From: Phyllostachys edulis
Lineage: Eukaryota; Streptophyta; Magnoliopsida; Poales; Poaceae
Length of the DNA: 64,000 nucleotides
Direction of reading: 5' to 3'
Assembly (NCBI GenBank): GCA_036346405.1
Contig: CM070562.1
Location: 74,481,482-74,545,481 of the forward strand
The notes below the pieces were generated by a model. It was not told the DNA's origin. It did not search any database and saw only the letters and a list, made by a program, of their open reading frames with translations. Positions 25,401-36,873 of the stretch are shown piece after piece; position 1 is the first letter of the stretch; each line of letters opens with the position of its first letter. Both the position numbers and the translations under genes were made by a program.

Positions 25401-26778
25401 AAAAGTCTACCCTTCAATATTAATGTTGACATTTAGGCAAATTTGATCGATCATGAATCTTGAGCGGTGAGTGAATAATATGAGGTGGATGAAGCGGATG
25501 CATGACTAGCGATGTTGAGTAGCAAAGCGCCTACTAATAAAGAATGGGATGCTCGAGTCAAATAAAAGCAAGAGTCTGAACTGAAATTAACTAGGAGCAT
25601 ACCAAGGATAACCTCAGTGCCTTACCGCTTCTCAAGCGATCATTTGATTCACGCGACATGACAGAACAGATCGAGTTTAACAATTGCCTTTGGGGAAGGT
25701 GCAGTCGCCTGTAAGGTGGAGATGGTGAACCGGTGGTAATCCCTTTGCCTTAGCAAAGCGATTAGCGAAATGTCGGGACGACCACAATGATAACATATCA
25801 CCCGACCGACATTGACAATGATCGGTGGCTTTGTGTCCACTAGGTCGGGACTATCGATAGATGGCGGTGGGCGAAAAGCAAATGGCATACAGGTGGAGCT
25901 GGGCGGTGCTCGGAAGGATTGAGGTTGCCACGATCGCGGTCTAAGCGAGCGACCACTATATGTGAACCGAGTGGCCTTCGCCGCTTAGTGAATTTTCAAG
26001 GCTTTACTCTTTGTTTCACAATTATGGCTTTGTCCACGGTGTTGGAAGTTTACGAAGTCTTGTATTGCCAATGCTAATCGCAATTCTTGAGATAGCCCAT
26101 TCATGAAATGGTTTCGACGACGAGTGTCGATCGAAACATCGTCGAGGCATACCGAGCAAGGAAATTAAATTCATGAAGATACTCGGTCCCGACTTTCGCC
26201 CTTGTTTGAGAGCGAGAATTTCTGCCGCTTGAGCATCATCACTCCCTCGGGAATATGGGCTTGAAAAGCCTCCATGAACTCAAGCCAGGTGGGAGCATGT
26301 CCGGTGGGTTGGATAGCCAGATAATTATCCCACCAATTACTAGCTGGTCCAGTCAATTGGTAGCTAGCATATAAAACCTTCTCCCTTTCCGAACATTGGG
26401 CAATAGTCAGCTTCTTTTCAATTTCCCGAAGCCAATCCTCTGCCTCCAATGGATCCTGGGAAATGGAGAACATTGGCGGGTTAGTTCGCTGAAAGTCAGC
26501 GAGACTACCCTGCCCATGTTGAACTCCTGCTCGACCGGTGGTGTCGAATGTGAGAGGTATTACGCGCAATCTGCTCCAATATGCGCGTCTGATCCATGCG
26601 GTTGCGCTCAATTTGCATGAGCACGTCCGCCATGGTGGGTGGTGGAGGAAGTTCCTCTTCGGCGACCACTTCGTGGACCATGAGATCCGGAAGGTCGATC
26701 TGCTCTCCACGAGTTGGTAGAACAGGGTGGAGAACCTCTCCTCTTGTTGTGTTCGCGATCGAGTGGTTGGTCTGTCAT
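22456..26778 (-). pseudogene. gag-pol polyprotein, copy C (apparent frameshifts)
   Basis: Open stretches: gag (26806-26171), a damaged knuckle region (25888-25649), an RT N-terminal piece (25126-24935), RT palm with FIDDILIYSKS through RNase H with YCDASRHGLGCVLMQ and YTDHKSLKYIF (24848-23961), integrase zinc region with DICQRVKAEH and core start (23898-23368), and integrase C-terminal parts and chromodomain-like tail (23356-22456). At 24428 the frame passes from VLDWKQPK directly into KCENSFQLL. Related elements have FLGL..YYRRFI and about 40 residues here. The ORF continues through the junction, so this is a true in-frame deletion. Gag and protease (25140-26100) are the most damaged parts. 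Confidence 0.88.
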
Positions 26779-27144
26779 CCTGTTGCCATATAATGGTTAA
26801 CAACATAACAAGGATACACTCGTGCTAACACATACAAGCTTTGGAGAAAGAAATTAATTAAATACTAAACCTAAGTATGCGTTATGTCATGGTATGCAAC
26901 CAATTAACACCAAAATAACACCAAGTGAGTCTGACAAAAGGGCGACATTACTTTATTAACACATTAAGTCCAATACACATGTCAACTACGACAATACCAA
27001 GTTCCAAAATACAAAAGTTAGTACCCAAAGCATTTATACAAAACATAGGCGGACTATTACACAATACTACCTATTACACAACTAAGGCGAATCTCACATT
27101 CACCCTAAGTGTAGTCGTTACGGTTAAAATTCACGGAAACTCAT

Positions 27145-27895
27145 TTAACATATGAGCTCTGGTGAACCCGTATCTATGGGATCCCTAGGGTGATAAGGCA
27201 GTAGGGAACCCAAAGAAGACAAATGATGTCCACCGTGGTGTGTAGGTCGTTGAGTGCGAGGAAATCCAGCGAGACATTCGTGCTCGGCGACCTCGACCAA
27301 GGATGGAACAAGCCCGGCACCTCTGGAAGTCGCAATCCACGTGGTGCGGTGGCGGTGGAGGGATCTCATTGTTGCCATAAAGCACGTTACGAGGAACGCG
27401 GTTCGTGGCAACACCAAGCCTCAAATATTCACATGCCTCGTGCGGCGGCGGGTTTCCCATAACTTCGCACGAGGCGGTGATAGGTTTGGTCCATGATACG
27501 GACCAACCTCGCTAACTTCAGCGTACATATGGGTCCTCTCCGAATGAATCTTATCAAGCGCAATCACATCCGACCTAGGGCCATGTTTTGGGAAGTGTAC
27601 ATAGGGTGGTGAGACACTCCGTCAAATCATGACGAAGGAGGCCCATCATCCTCTGCGACTTCTGCCTGACCATAGACTCGGAAGTGGCACGACGTGGATG
27701 CGATGAAGGAACACTACCCACCACACTGGCGATCACATTAATGATAGCTTGGTATTCTTCCATACCGGGACCTCGGTCTCGACGGTAGATGGCATATTCG
27801 CCGATCGTGAAATTAGCACGCCACATCATATCAAGTATAGTGAAACCCATCCACTTCTTCGCTCGAGTCTCCTTGATCGGATACCGACCACTCAT
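27145..27895 (-). CDS. Pre-gag accessory ORF, copy C (frame broken)
   Basis: Starts with MSG at 27895 and is open to 27575 (about 106 residues), including EYAIYRRDRGPGMEEYQAII as in copy B, then is broken by small differences. It ends at the same SPELIC stop (27145). The dsRNA-binding-like segment keeps the GPGMEEYQAI core. The segment between WRANFT and EYAIY is shorter here because a CAG-containing stretch is lost. Confidence 0.6.
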
Positions 27896-28095
27896 CTCTG
27901 AGAGAAAGACAAGGTAGATAAGAGACTAATCTTGAAAAATCCAGCGTAAAGGTGGATAAGAATTGATACTAAAAGAAGATAAGGAATAAAAGATAGCAGA
28001 CTTAGATCTTTAGAAATTAATTTAAGTTAAAATAATGTTACAGAGACTCACTAAAGGTAACAACCATGCTAATTCTATCCTACAGCAAACCGTAT

Positions 28096-28107
28096 GCTCG
28101 ATACTAA
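28096..28107 (-). other. Primer binding site, copy C (altered)
   Basis: Reads gctcgatactaattt where copy A has gctctgataccaac. It shows the same kind of CTG loss as copy B. Confidence 0.6.
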
Positions 28108-28109
28108 TT

Positions 28110-31100
28110 TGTGAGACCCTTAATTATTGGGATTGTGCGAATTATAATTACTTTGGTAGCATAATTCTTAATTAAGGAACGATGTAATGTCCTTAATAAA
28201 GATCATACTAGAAGCATAATCATAACAAGTAACAATCCAACAATTAGGTTCTCGGATATATGTCATGCAATAGTTCCCAGGATTAGTGACTATTGCGCAT
28301 ATATCCTTAATCAACATTGCATCAATCACATACAAGTCATACATTCATATAATTATACATTAATAATTACATCTCCAATTTCGGTTGCTACAGTACCAGG
28401 TTGCTACAGTACCGAAATATGAACAGATGACCTTGGGTCATTTACAAAAAGAGCAACAATGAAGCGAAAAGATAAAAACAAAACCACCAATGGCCCCATC
28501 ATCCCATGAGGCTATTGCGTGGAGAATAAAACTAGCACTACTCGTTAGCGTCACCCACATCGGCGCTAACGGGCATCTCATCTGAGATATCCATCCTCAC
28601 CGCAACAAGGGTCATAAAACCACGAGTACGAAAGGTACTCAAACAAGTCTTACACAAACTAATAAAAGAAGGTGGTTGTTAGAACCTATACAATGGAATA
28701 GAAAGTATATATGCATAAGGTTGACAATGAAGGTTTAAATGGTTCAGTTTGCATAAGCGATACATCTTAACCTACAATTGCTATATTTAGATAAAGCAGT
28801 TTTAACAAATGGATTTGGACTAAAAGCGGTGAATAAGTGCACTTATAAACATAAAGCAATAACAAGAATGAATAACAGTTCACAACTAAATGTGTATGAC
28901 AGCTATTATAATGAAATAATTCCCAAACCAAACTTAGAGCAAAATCTATCAGATGACATTAATTCAAGTTTTAAATCAGTAGCAGTGGACACGGCTATTG
29001 AATAGTTTTATACCTTGCAAGGGTGTACATCTTTACCCACATGACTTAGTTAGCCCGTAAGCCTCAGGAATAATAACACTTGCCTTTGGTGTGTCGGTAA
29101 GATAAACTAAGATTTGGTATTTTTCAACAAGTTAACACTATTGAGTTGGATGACCCATGTGAGACCGATCCGCTTAAACAAGACTGATAGCATATATTCA
29201 ACCGAGGCTCACATGTTGTACCAGGAATGCCGACCAGATCAATTAAATGCAAACTCGTGTTAGCCACACATATTACACATGATCGGGGCCTGAAGGAGCG
29301 TACATGCGATGTAACACATCTCGCCCTTACCCATCTAAGAACATCTGATATCAATATAAGTTCCACATGGCATACGACACGGCCCGAAGACTTAAGCATC
29401 TATGCCATATGAAATCAATACACATGTCCTTACTCTCCAGTATCCAACTCAATAATATTAGCCCTTTACTTAACCAAACAGCGCCCATACACTGCGTGTG
29501 GAAGTACGTTGGGACTTGAATTAAATAGTCAGAGTTCAGTCCTTAATCAATCCAGACAAGACAGTCACATTTCCCAATTCTCGTGCACGAAGGCACCATC
29601 ACTAGCATCCACTTGTCCAGATTTGAATTGAATTTAACAAGATTTAGAAGCATTTCCAAATCAAATAACTGAACAATGATCAAAATAGTTAAAAAGTTTT
29701 TGTTGTCCCCAAGTCTGACAAGCTAAGCTTGCCAAACTCTAACGTTCTATGGACTGCATGGCTAAGCAAAAGTTAAAACTAACTATAATAACATCACAAC
29801 TAGCTTAAGTTGAGTGTATGATATAATTCAAGATAAGCCACAAGTTCAGGGTATAACTAACTAGGAACAGGGCATAAATAGATTTTTAGAAATTTGCATG
29901 CACAGTGTCACTGTATTTTAGAATTCTACAGTTCAAAAGAATTGGTTCAACATGGTGCAGAGAGGAAGCTTGCCTTGATAATAGTATATAACCTCTTGTT
30001 CAGGTTCTTGAGGTTCAACAAAAGATTCAACAAACTCAGAAGAACCAGAATCTAAAAGAAGATAAAAGAATTTCAATGAACACAGGAAAAACAAAGAACA
30101 GGATGCATAAAAGAATGTATGGTCAAATAATGCATGTGTAATAGTATGCTTAAGCTAGATCTAATTTAGTAAGGGTAATAATCCATATATATCATCTACT
30201 GATATTTATTACCCAGATTTTAGATTTAGAAAATAGCTACAGTATCAGGTTTTATATACACTAGAACAGGACAAATTGCAAATACACTATTTATCTAGCT
30301 AAACTTCATATAAATGAAAGACCGAGTTAAAACTAAGTGGATTAAGGTTAGTGTTGACCTAACCAGCAATTAATACCTATTATTAGCAATTTACAACTTT
30401 AGATTTCTTCTTTGTCGGGTTGTCGGCTTGGACATCAATAAAAACAACTGGAGCCCTTTACCATTTTAGGATGACCGGAAAGTTGCACAATATCCAGATT
30501 TTAAAGGGAGTATAACTATCGGGAAAGCAATTATACCGTGTCCCATTCTTCGCTACCCTAATAACTCGGTCCAAAGAAAGAAAAAACAGATAGACTTTGG
30601 TTGGTTCGGACCAAAAGCGGTAAAAGAGTTTTATCAGATTTGGTCTACTATGGAGGAATACCTTAACCGAAAACCCTAAATAGAATTTAAGGCTATCTGG
30701 AAGGTGGTTGATACCCTAATTCTTCATTACTAACCCTAATCAACAAATTTACGAAAAAAACGAGAATAGAACTTTTGTGGGTTTTGTTTGACAAAACCAA
30801 CAGAGAAGAAAGTTTGTCTTCTTGACCAAATTGGTAACTTAGATAATTATAAGAGGGACTACTAAAAGTACTAGGGTTCACTTAAGACCTAAATAAGTTA
30901 ATATCTGATAAAGAAACCTAAAGTTTTTGAAAAGCGATATGAAAGACCGAAAGATTAAAATACAAGTTTTTAGCTAAAACAAGATAGGAACATCATAAGA
31001 TCAGATGAGTGATTCTTGTGAGCTAGTGAGGTTCTTAGGGATCTTAAAGTGACAGAAGACAAGGTATCCTTACCAGCTAGGGTTTAAGGAGGAAAAGATC

Positions 31101-32909
31101 AGAGTCAAACTCTTGGTCAAACAAGAAAAGATCCTGTAGCCTTTTTCCTTGTGCTGACCAAAAGAAGATGATGGATTTATCTCTAAAGATTATTAGATAT
31201 ATCTTTGCTAAGGAAAAAGATGGAACTCAACTCACCAAGTGAGATTTTCCAAAATGAAGTTTCACAGCTCAAGTTGACAGGGAGCAGGAGTCCTAAGTTC
31301 AACCTACAAGGAGTACCCAAAACCACCTTAGTATAAGATGTAGGCATGCTTGTAGTTGAACAAAGGTGGAAGAACAAGGAGCTTCACTGCGAAGGAGATA
31401 AAGATAATGAGCTCCTCCCTTGGTCAACAATGTCAGAAGTCCCAAGACTAAAGGTTATATAGTATATAGAATGTGTAGAAATGGCGAGAATTCTCTAGAA
31501 CCCAATAGGTGGCACTAAAGGATAGAGATTAAGAGAAAATATCCTCCAAAATACTGTTCATCACCACCATTTCGGTTGCAACAGGCCTACGGTGGAACAC
31601 CAAAGAGAAAACAAAATTTGAATCACTGCCGCGTGGGTCCCAAACCATGCAACGCACACAGCACAAGAATGAATCAAAAACTGGTCACTGCCGAGTGGGC
31701 CCTAGGGCTGTTCATGCCATGCAACGCACACAACAGCGCGCAAAGGAAACAATAACCGGCCACTGACATGCGGGCCCAGGAGTATACACAGCACGCAGCG
31801 CACGCACGCAACGAGGGAAGCCATCGCTGACATGCGGGCCAGGCGAAACAGCGCCATGCACGCGCCTGTGAGACGCTCCGCAGACCACCGTCCGATTGGA
31901 ATTGAATGGTGGCGATGCGAGGGTTAAAAACACGTTGAACCGGTATCGTGAAATGTGAGCCGCACGATTTCCAGCGGACGACTCAGATCACAAGGTCCTG
32001 AAGTGGTCCGAAGTTCTCATCTCACGCGAGCCGTCGGATTCCAAGCCAACGCACACGATTTCGCGGGCGCTGTAGCTGGTCCGATCAGCCCACTCAACAG
32101 GAGCCGTGCGATCGTAAACCAACGGCCCAAGATCCCCAACTCGCGGGTGCTCTTCGGATCATGCACTCCATCGCCGTTAAAACGCGATTCAACGGCCAGG
32201 ATCGAGGCGCTCAAAGCGGTCCGAAGTGCACAATTGATCTGGGCCATCCAGAGAAGATCCAATGGCCAACAATGGAGGTGGGATGGAAGCGATCCGAACG
32301 TCACCAATTAATCTGGCCCGTTCGCGCGAGATTGAAGGGCTGAGATGAAATTTGAGAGCCGGACGCTGTGAGGAATAGACCGAGCGGACTGGCGACTTGG
32401 TTGGGCTCGGCAGCGTCGCTTCTGATGCTTGGGTCGAGGTTAGGTGGGAGGTTTGACTAGATTCATTTAAATTGCTTAAAGATTTGGTAGGAGTTTTAAA
32501 ATAGCAATAAAATTTGTAAAAATATGAAATTTTGCAGAATTGCTCTGGGATGATATATTCCCCAAATAAATTTTAAAATCACTATTTCTTCTTTATAAAT
32601 ACAAAATTAATTTATTTCAACCAACTAGGGTTTATTTAAAGACAAATGTTTTTATGAAATTCAAAATAATTTCTAAAATTTCAACAAAAATTATTTTTGG
32701 CCATAATAACTTATCTGGTTTTTAATTAAAATATTTCCCAGTAAAAATTCCAACATTGGATTATATTTCCTTTTGAAATCTTTACCAAGTTAGAGTTTAT
32801 AACAAAAACTTGGGGAAATTAGTTGTAACAAGTTACCTGATTTGTTAATTTGAACAGTAATGACATGAACAGTGCTTCATTACTGTATATTAGGGTTGGG
32901 GCTGTTACA
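28110..32909 (-). mobile_element. LTR3 (complete, 4.8 kb), last full LTR of the array
   Basis: Runs from TGTGAGACCC to GGGGCTGTTACA on the plus strand. It acts as 5' LTR of copy C and 3' LTR of the truncated fourth copy. It holds the same GC-rich block (31620-32440), TATA candidate (31455-31462) and palindrome group as LTR1. The stretch 29350-30360 keeps most CAG/CTG sites, so it gives the best reading of that part of the LTR. Confidence 0.92.
31455..31462 (-). promoter_or_regulatory. Candidate LTR promoter TATA box (LTR3)
   Basis: Minus strand CTATATAA at the position equivalent to LTR1 and LTR2. Motif-based only. Confidence 0.33.
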
Positions 32910-33193
32910 AACCTACCTCCCTTAAGAAAATCTCGTCCCGAGATTTCTTATAATTCAGAAGTTGGACAAAGGTGAAGTTGAATTGATATTCTTTAGAAAC
33001 ATAACATCAGTTGTCTTTATTTCTTTCAAAGATAGAAAAGAAACTTCACATAACAACATAGTGCTGTTATTACAACTTATGTTACATTGCTTTGTTTAAC
33101 CTTGCCTTTCTTGATTCAAAGGCAAATATTAAACAGCAAAAAGATGGGGGTGCTCGATTCTCATCAGATCTTCGCGCTCCCAAGTGGCTTCAT
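32910..33193 (-). pseudogene. Fourth array internal (copy D): pol 3' tail only
   Basis: After LTR3 come the PPT and the last 284 bases of the internal region, undamaged at CAG/CTG sites. They encode only the C-terminal end of the chromodomain-like segment (minus-strand EATWEREDLMRIEHPHLF and stop). The match stops at 33193, where sequence of element X's LTR begins (gcttcat then tccgtgg). The array therefore extended further and was cut here by deletion or recombination. Confidence 0.88.
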
Positions 33194-34283
33194 TCCGTGG
33201 TTGTGTTGCCTGTTTCAGATTAGGGATTATGGCTATTTCTTAGGTGTTTGGGAGGGTATTGTAGAATGTCAATGGTAGTGTCTTGTACCATGTTGTTCTT
33301 ATTTCGAGTATATATTGTGTAGGCGGAGAGGCTTCAGGTTTAGGAGTACCGTCATTGCCTACTAACGCGTCGCATCGCGGAAGGCAAGTACTTTGATGTC
33401 TTTATGATTAGAAAATGATGTATGCTTGATGTTCTTATTGTGTTTTTTGTGATCCATGAGAATAGTTAATGTTCATGTTCTTTCCATATGTGTTATCTCC
33501 ATGATTAGAGATGTTGTCTTTCAATATTCATATTCCATTCCATGCATCCATTATTCATGTTTCATCCACGGGAGTGGATTAAAAAGACCCATCAATTCCA
33601 GTATGTGCACGTAAGACCCACCATTCTAATGTGGGCAGTTTGGGACAACCGTATGAAATGTTCTTCATACGGGGCTTGGATCCCCGCATTTTGTTAAATG
33701 CGGGCTTAGGTGAACACCGACGGGTGTGTCACTAGTTATACCGGTATATGCATGTGTGTGGTCCCTTCATTTCATTCAATCCATTCATTCAAATATTCGT
33801 TCTGTGATTTATTCATATTCTTCAATGTTGTAGTCATGATCATGTTTGTAGTATGTTTAATTTATTCACTGTACTTGCTGAGTCTCGGACTCATTCTTGC
33901 GTTGTTTGTTTATTTTAGGTGATCATTGATGTTGGCTCGATTGGGAGAGAGTAGACACGCACTACTCATTCACTTCACCCTATTGAAGTTCAAGATTACA
34001 AATTAGTTCTATCTTTCATTCGTTATTGATGAACTGTAATAAATAAATTTAGATGGTGATTGATACCTAGTGCTATGTTTTGGTTGATTCAGTAGTACTT
34101 GTGATCTTTGATTACTCCTTCAATATAAATTGCTTAGATTCATACTATTTTCATGCCATGGTTCTATGGAATGTTGATCTCTTTATGTCATTAGATGAGA
34201 TAGTGTTCAAATTCTTCCGCTTTATGGTTGTATGTTAGATTATTTAGATGACATCTTCTCCTCCGAATAGCCAGGGTGTTACA
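33194..34283 (+). mobile_element. Element X 5' LTR, truncated at its left end
   Basis: It is homologous, in opposite orientation, to 62337-63430. It ends in gaatagccagggtgttaca. At least 570 bases of its 5' part are missing compared with element Y, whose LTR continues past 64000. It contains a chain of hairpins (33564-33748), then gcttgctgagtc-type hairpin sequence and an acceptor-like tttattttag/gtgat near 33920. Confidence 0.85.
33564..33748. repeat. Chain of hairpins and a palindrome in element X LTR
   Basis: Successive perfect or near-perfect stems: ATCCAC/GTGGAT (33564-33579), CCCAC/GTGGG (33617-33635), CCGTATGAA/TTCATACGG (33649-33672), CCCGCATTT/AAATGCGGG (33683-33704), GTGA-ACACC/GGTGT-g-TCAC (33710-33732) and the 12-bp palindrome TATACCGGTATA (33737-33748). 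The order is repeated in the LTRs at 55157-55355, 44091-44184 and (inverted) 62875-63060. Confidence 0.75.
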
Positions 34284-35360
34284 GAATGCCTCTCTTTTAT
34301 GAAAGAAAGAGTTAAAACCACTTTAGTGGTGTCTTGTTATGATTAAGTGAGATGTTGTAATTAAAGAAATTAATAAATATGGTATGGGTTATCAAGTTGG
34401 GTCTGTAGTGTGGTGCATAATCAATCTTAACTAAGATCCTTGGAAGTGAAGTTGATTAATTTGATGTTCTCTTAGTATAATTACGTGATAAATAGTGACT
34501 AAGAGTATGCCCATACCTAATTGGAGTGAAAGGAGTTGTTAAGAAAGAAGTGTGGAACATTGATAAAATAGTTTGATCGTTAAAATTGCTTAATTTGCTA
34601 AACTTGTTGGATTATTTGGTCTCAATGGATTAATCTAGCTGTGGGAAGGGAAAGCTGAGGAGATGCTAGATTATTGCCCTAGTGGATATTAATTTTGGAG
34701 TTGTCTTTTCTGTAGATACTTGGTGATCATATATAGCTGTTAGATATATATATATTTCTTAACATGATTAATTGTTGGATTTCTGTATAAAAGATTGAAC
34801 AGAATGAGTATCGGTGGATCTAGAATTTATGGGAGAAGTTATGGATAGTTCTTCTATATAGAATAATGGGATGAATTTGGTTTAGTGTTGTTGAGACTTT
34901 TGGTTGATGGAAGATTTCAATTCTTGAAGTTTTAGTGTGATTTTGCACTAAATTACGAACATGAGGTGGAACGGCTGAATACGTGTTTGCAAATATTCAT
35001 ATGACTTGGAAAGGGAAGTAGGTAGCATCGAGATTTTCATAATGAAGCCAGTTGATGGCAACTATTGTTGTAGTGCAATTATTGTATATTGAAGTTTGGT
35101 GTTGAGCATCACTAAGAGTTGAACCGATGGGATTTAATGGGTGACCTATGTTTACATGATGGCGGAATTATCGGATAATAGTATGCCCTTAATGAAAAGG
35201 TTTTGGTATAACCTTTTAATTTGTATAGTAGATCTACTCAAGAATAAAGTGGTTGATGTAGTGAGGTTGTAAAGTTTTGGTGGACTCTCAATTTGAGGAT
35301 GGGATAATAAAGTAGTATGAAACAATTTGGTGGGTTTTTGGAGAGCTGTATAATGGAAGA
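34284..35360 (+). mobile_element. Element X internal region, 5' part (non-coding)
   Basis: Starts with agaatgcctctcttttatg, immediately after the LTR; no PBS is present, so about 700 bases found in element Y (61600-62336) have been lost. It aligns, inverted, with Y down to about 60640. No protein-coding frame or retroviral motif is visible on either strand. This fits a large non-autonomous LTR derivative. Confidence 0.72.
35356..35360. repeat. Target site duplication GAAGA, left copy
   Basis: Matches gaaga at 39896-39900 on the other side of the solo LTR. Confidence 0.85.
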
Positions 35361-36372
35361 TGTAACATCCCAAACAATGGTGTGTGTTTCAAATGTAATA
35401 AAATGAGGATAAATTAAAACTTTTGATGCCTCATGATGTCATTTGAAATTTCCTGGAAATTTTTCCCTAGGGTTTCCTATTTTCTAAGATCAATGTTTCT
35501 ATTGATGGAAGTTTTAGTCCTTGAAAAACTCCATCATTAAATATTGTGATAATCCTCTGGAACTATTTTTCCTAACTTCTAAATCATCCTAGGTGCCTCT
35601 CTAAAAAATTTCATAATTTTTAGATTTTATTTGCTATTCCAAAAGAGCTAGTCAAACCAGATTGAATTCTGGTCAAAACCCTAGACTAGCAGTTTGTGAA
35701 TTTTCTAGAGAGAAATTCAGTGGATAAAAATTTCTATAAAAATTATAAAAGGTTTTCCTCAGACCCAGCGAGCTTCCATAAAAATTTCAGAATTTTTAGA
35801 GCTTTGGCGCTACCTCTAAAAATTCCCTATCTTCTCAGCTCTTTAAAACAAAACCTGAAATCACTATTCCTCATACTCATACCCGAGCCTGACTCAAGCC
35901 CGACTGCACCACCTGGCTCGGTCTAACCCCCTCGTTGCACATCGCATGCAGCCGTCCGATGGAAAATCTGTGGCTCTGATCGCGTACCGCTTCGGCCTGG
36001 GTTAAATATCCTCGCGCGTTGTCGACCATTGGATCTCGATCCAACGGCTCGCGCTGACCCCGCTTCTCTCGATCTCGTGCTCGCACTGTGTCTCTGCGTC
36101 GTGGGCTCGGGCTGTCAGTCCCGTCTCCTTCCTCGCGCTGGCAGGTGGGCAGAGTTTGTGCGCCACGCGCCCGCGCCGCTCTGCCGCTCCTCCGTCTTCG
36201 CCTGGTCACGCCGTGAGCCACGCCCTCTTCCACCTATTCCCGAGCATCACCGACTAACGCCGCCTCCTTCTTCGTCCATTGCCCCGCTCAAAACCCCCTC
36301 TTTCCCCTCCATTCTTCTCACTTCTCATCACAACCGAGAGGAGGAGGACACCATTGTTGGCTCCTTGCGTAG

Positions 36373-36873
36373 GTGAGGTCCAATACATTGGTTCCTCTCA
36401 ACTCTATCTTCGACGCCGTTTCTATTTTTGCTAACGAGAGCCCTTGTCTTAGCTTGTAGCTCTCGGTTCTTCATCATGTCTTCATCATCTCCAGAGCGCA
36501 CGCCAAGCAAAACCTCTTCGGCATCTTCAACTCCGGTGAGGTTTATCTTTTCCTTAGCGCATTAGAAGGTGTCCTAGAGTACGAGCAAGCTTCCTCTTTC
36601 TCTAATTTGGCTTTCGTTCACAGGAGCCTCGGGATTTTCCTTTTCCCCCTTTTCAGCCGCAAGAGCCCCCATTCGTCCCCGACACCGGCACGGTGAGCCA
36701 TTCTCTAATTCCTCGCTCGTACACCATCTCGAGGCCCCTCTGATGCATCCTCCATCACCCATTCTCTCCCTCTGTCCTCAGGTTGAGCTCCCCTTGGTAG
36801 CACCATCGCCGCCGCCGCTGTTCTCGTCGCCAGCTCAACTCCGGCAGCCTCCCCACCACCGGGTCATCGTGGT
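36373..36873 (+). other. Alternating splice donor and acceptor-like sites in the solo LTR leader
   Basis: GTGAG donors at 36373, 36536, 36693 and 36872 (the last GTGAGT) alternate with acceptors ttgtag (to about 36463), cgttcacag (36623) and ctgtcctcag (36781), giving exon-sized blocks of roughly 70-90 bases. A GC-rich, pyrimidine-rich context fits a multi-intron 5' leader. The sites are read by eye. Confidence 0.35.

Larger units (their letters stand above)
22236..28109 (-). mobile_element. Internal region of array copy C
   Basis: Same layout as A and B: altered PBS (28096-28107), pre-gag ORF (27145-27895), gag-pol (22456-26778) and PPT (22236-22252). Its RT-RNase H part (23961-24848) is the cleanest in the array and shows the connection deletion in a continuous reading frame. 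Confidence 0.92.

Noticed and set aside
1..33193. CHG differences in the array explained as deamination
   Set aside because: Deamination gives C-to-T or G-to-A. Here CAG and CTG become CGA, TGA, TCG or lose bases, which does not fit.
36029..36376. GC-rich 115-residue ORF in the solo LTR
   Set aside because: It lies inside an LTR leader, has biased low-complexity composition and no recognisable domain; overlapping frames on both strands are equally open.
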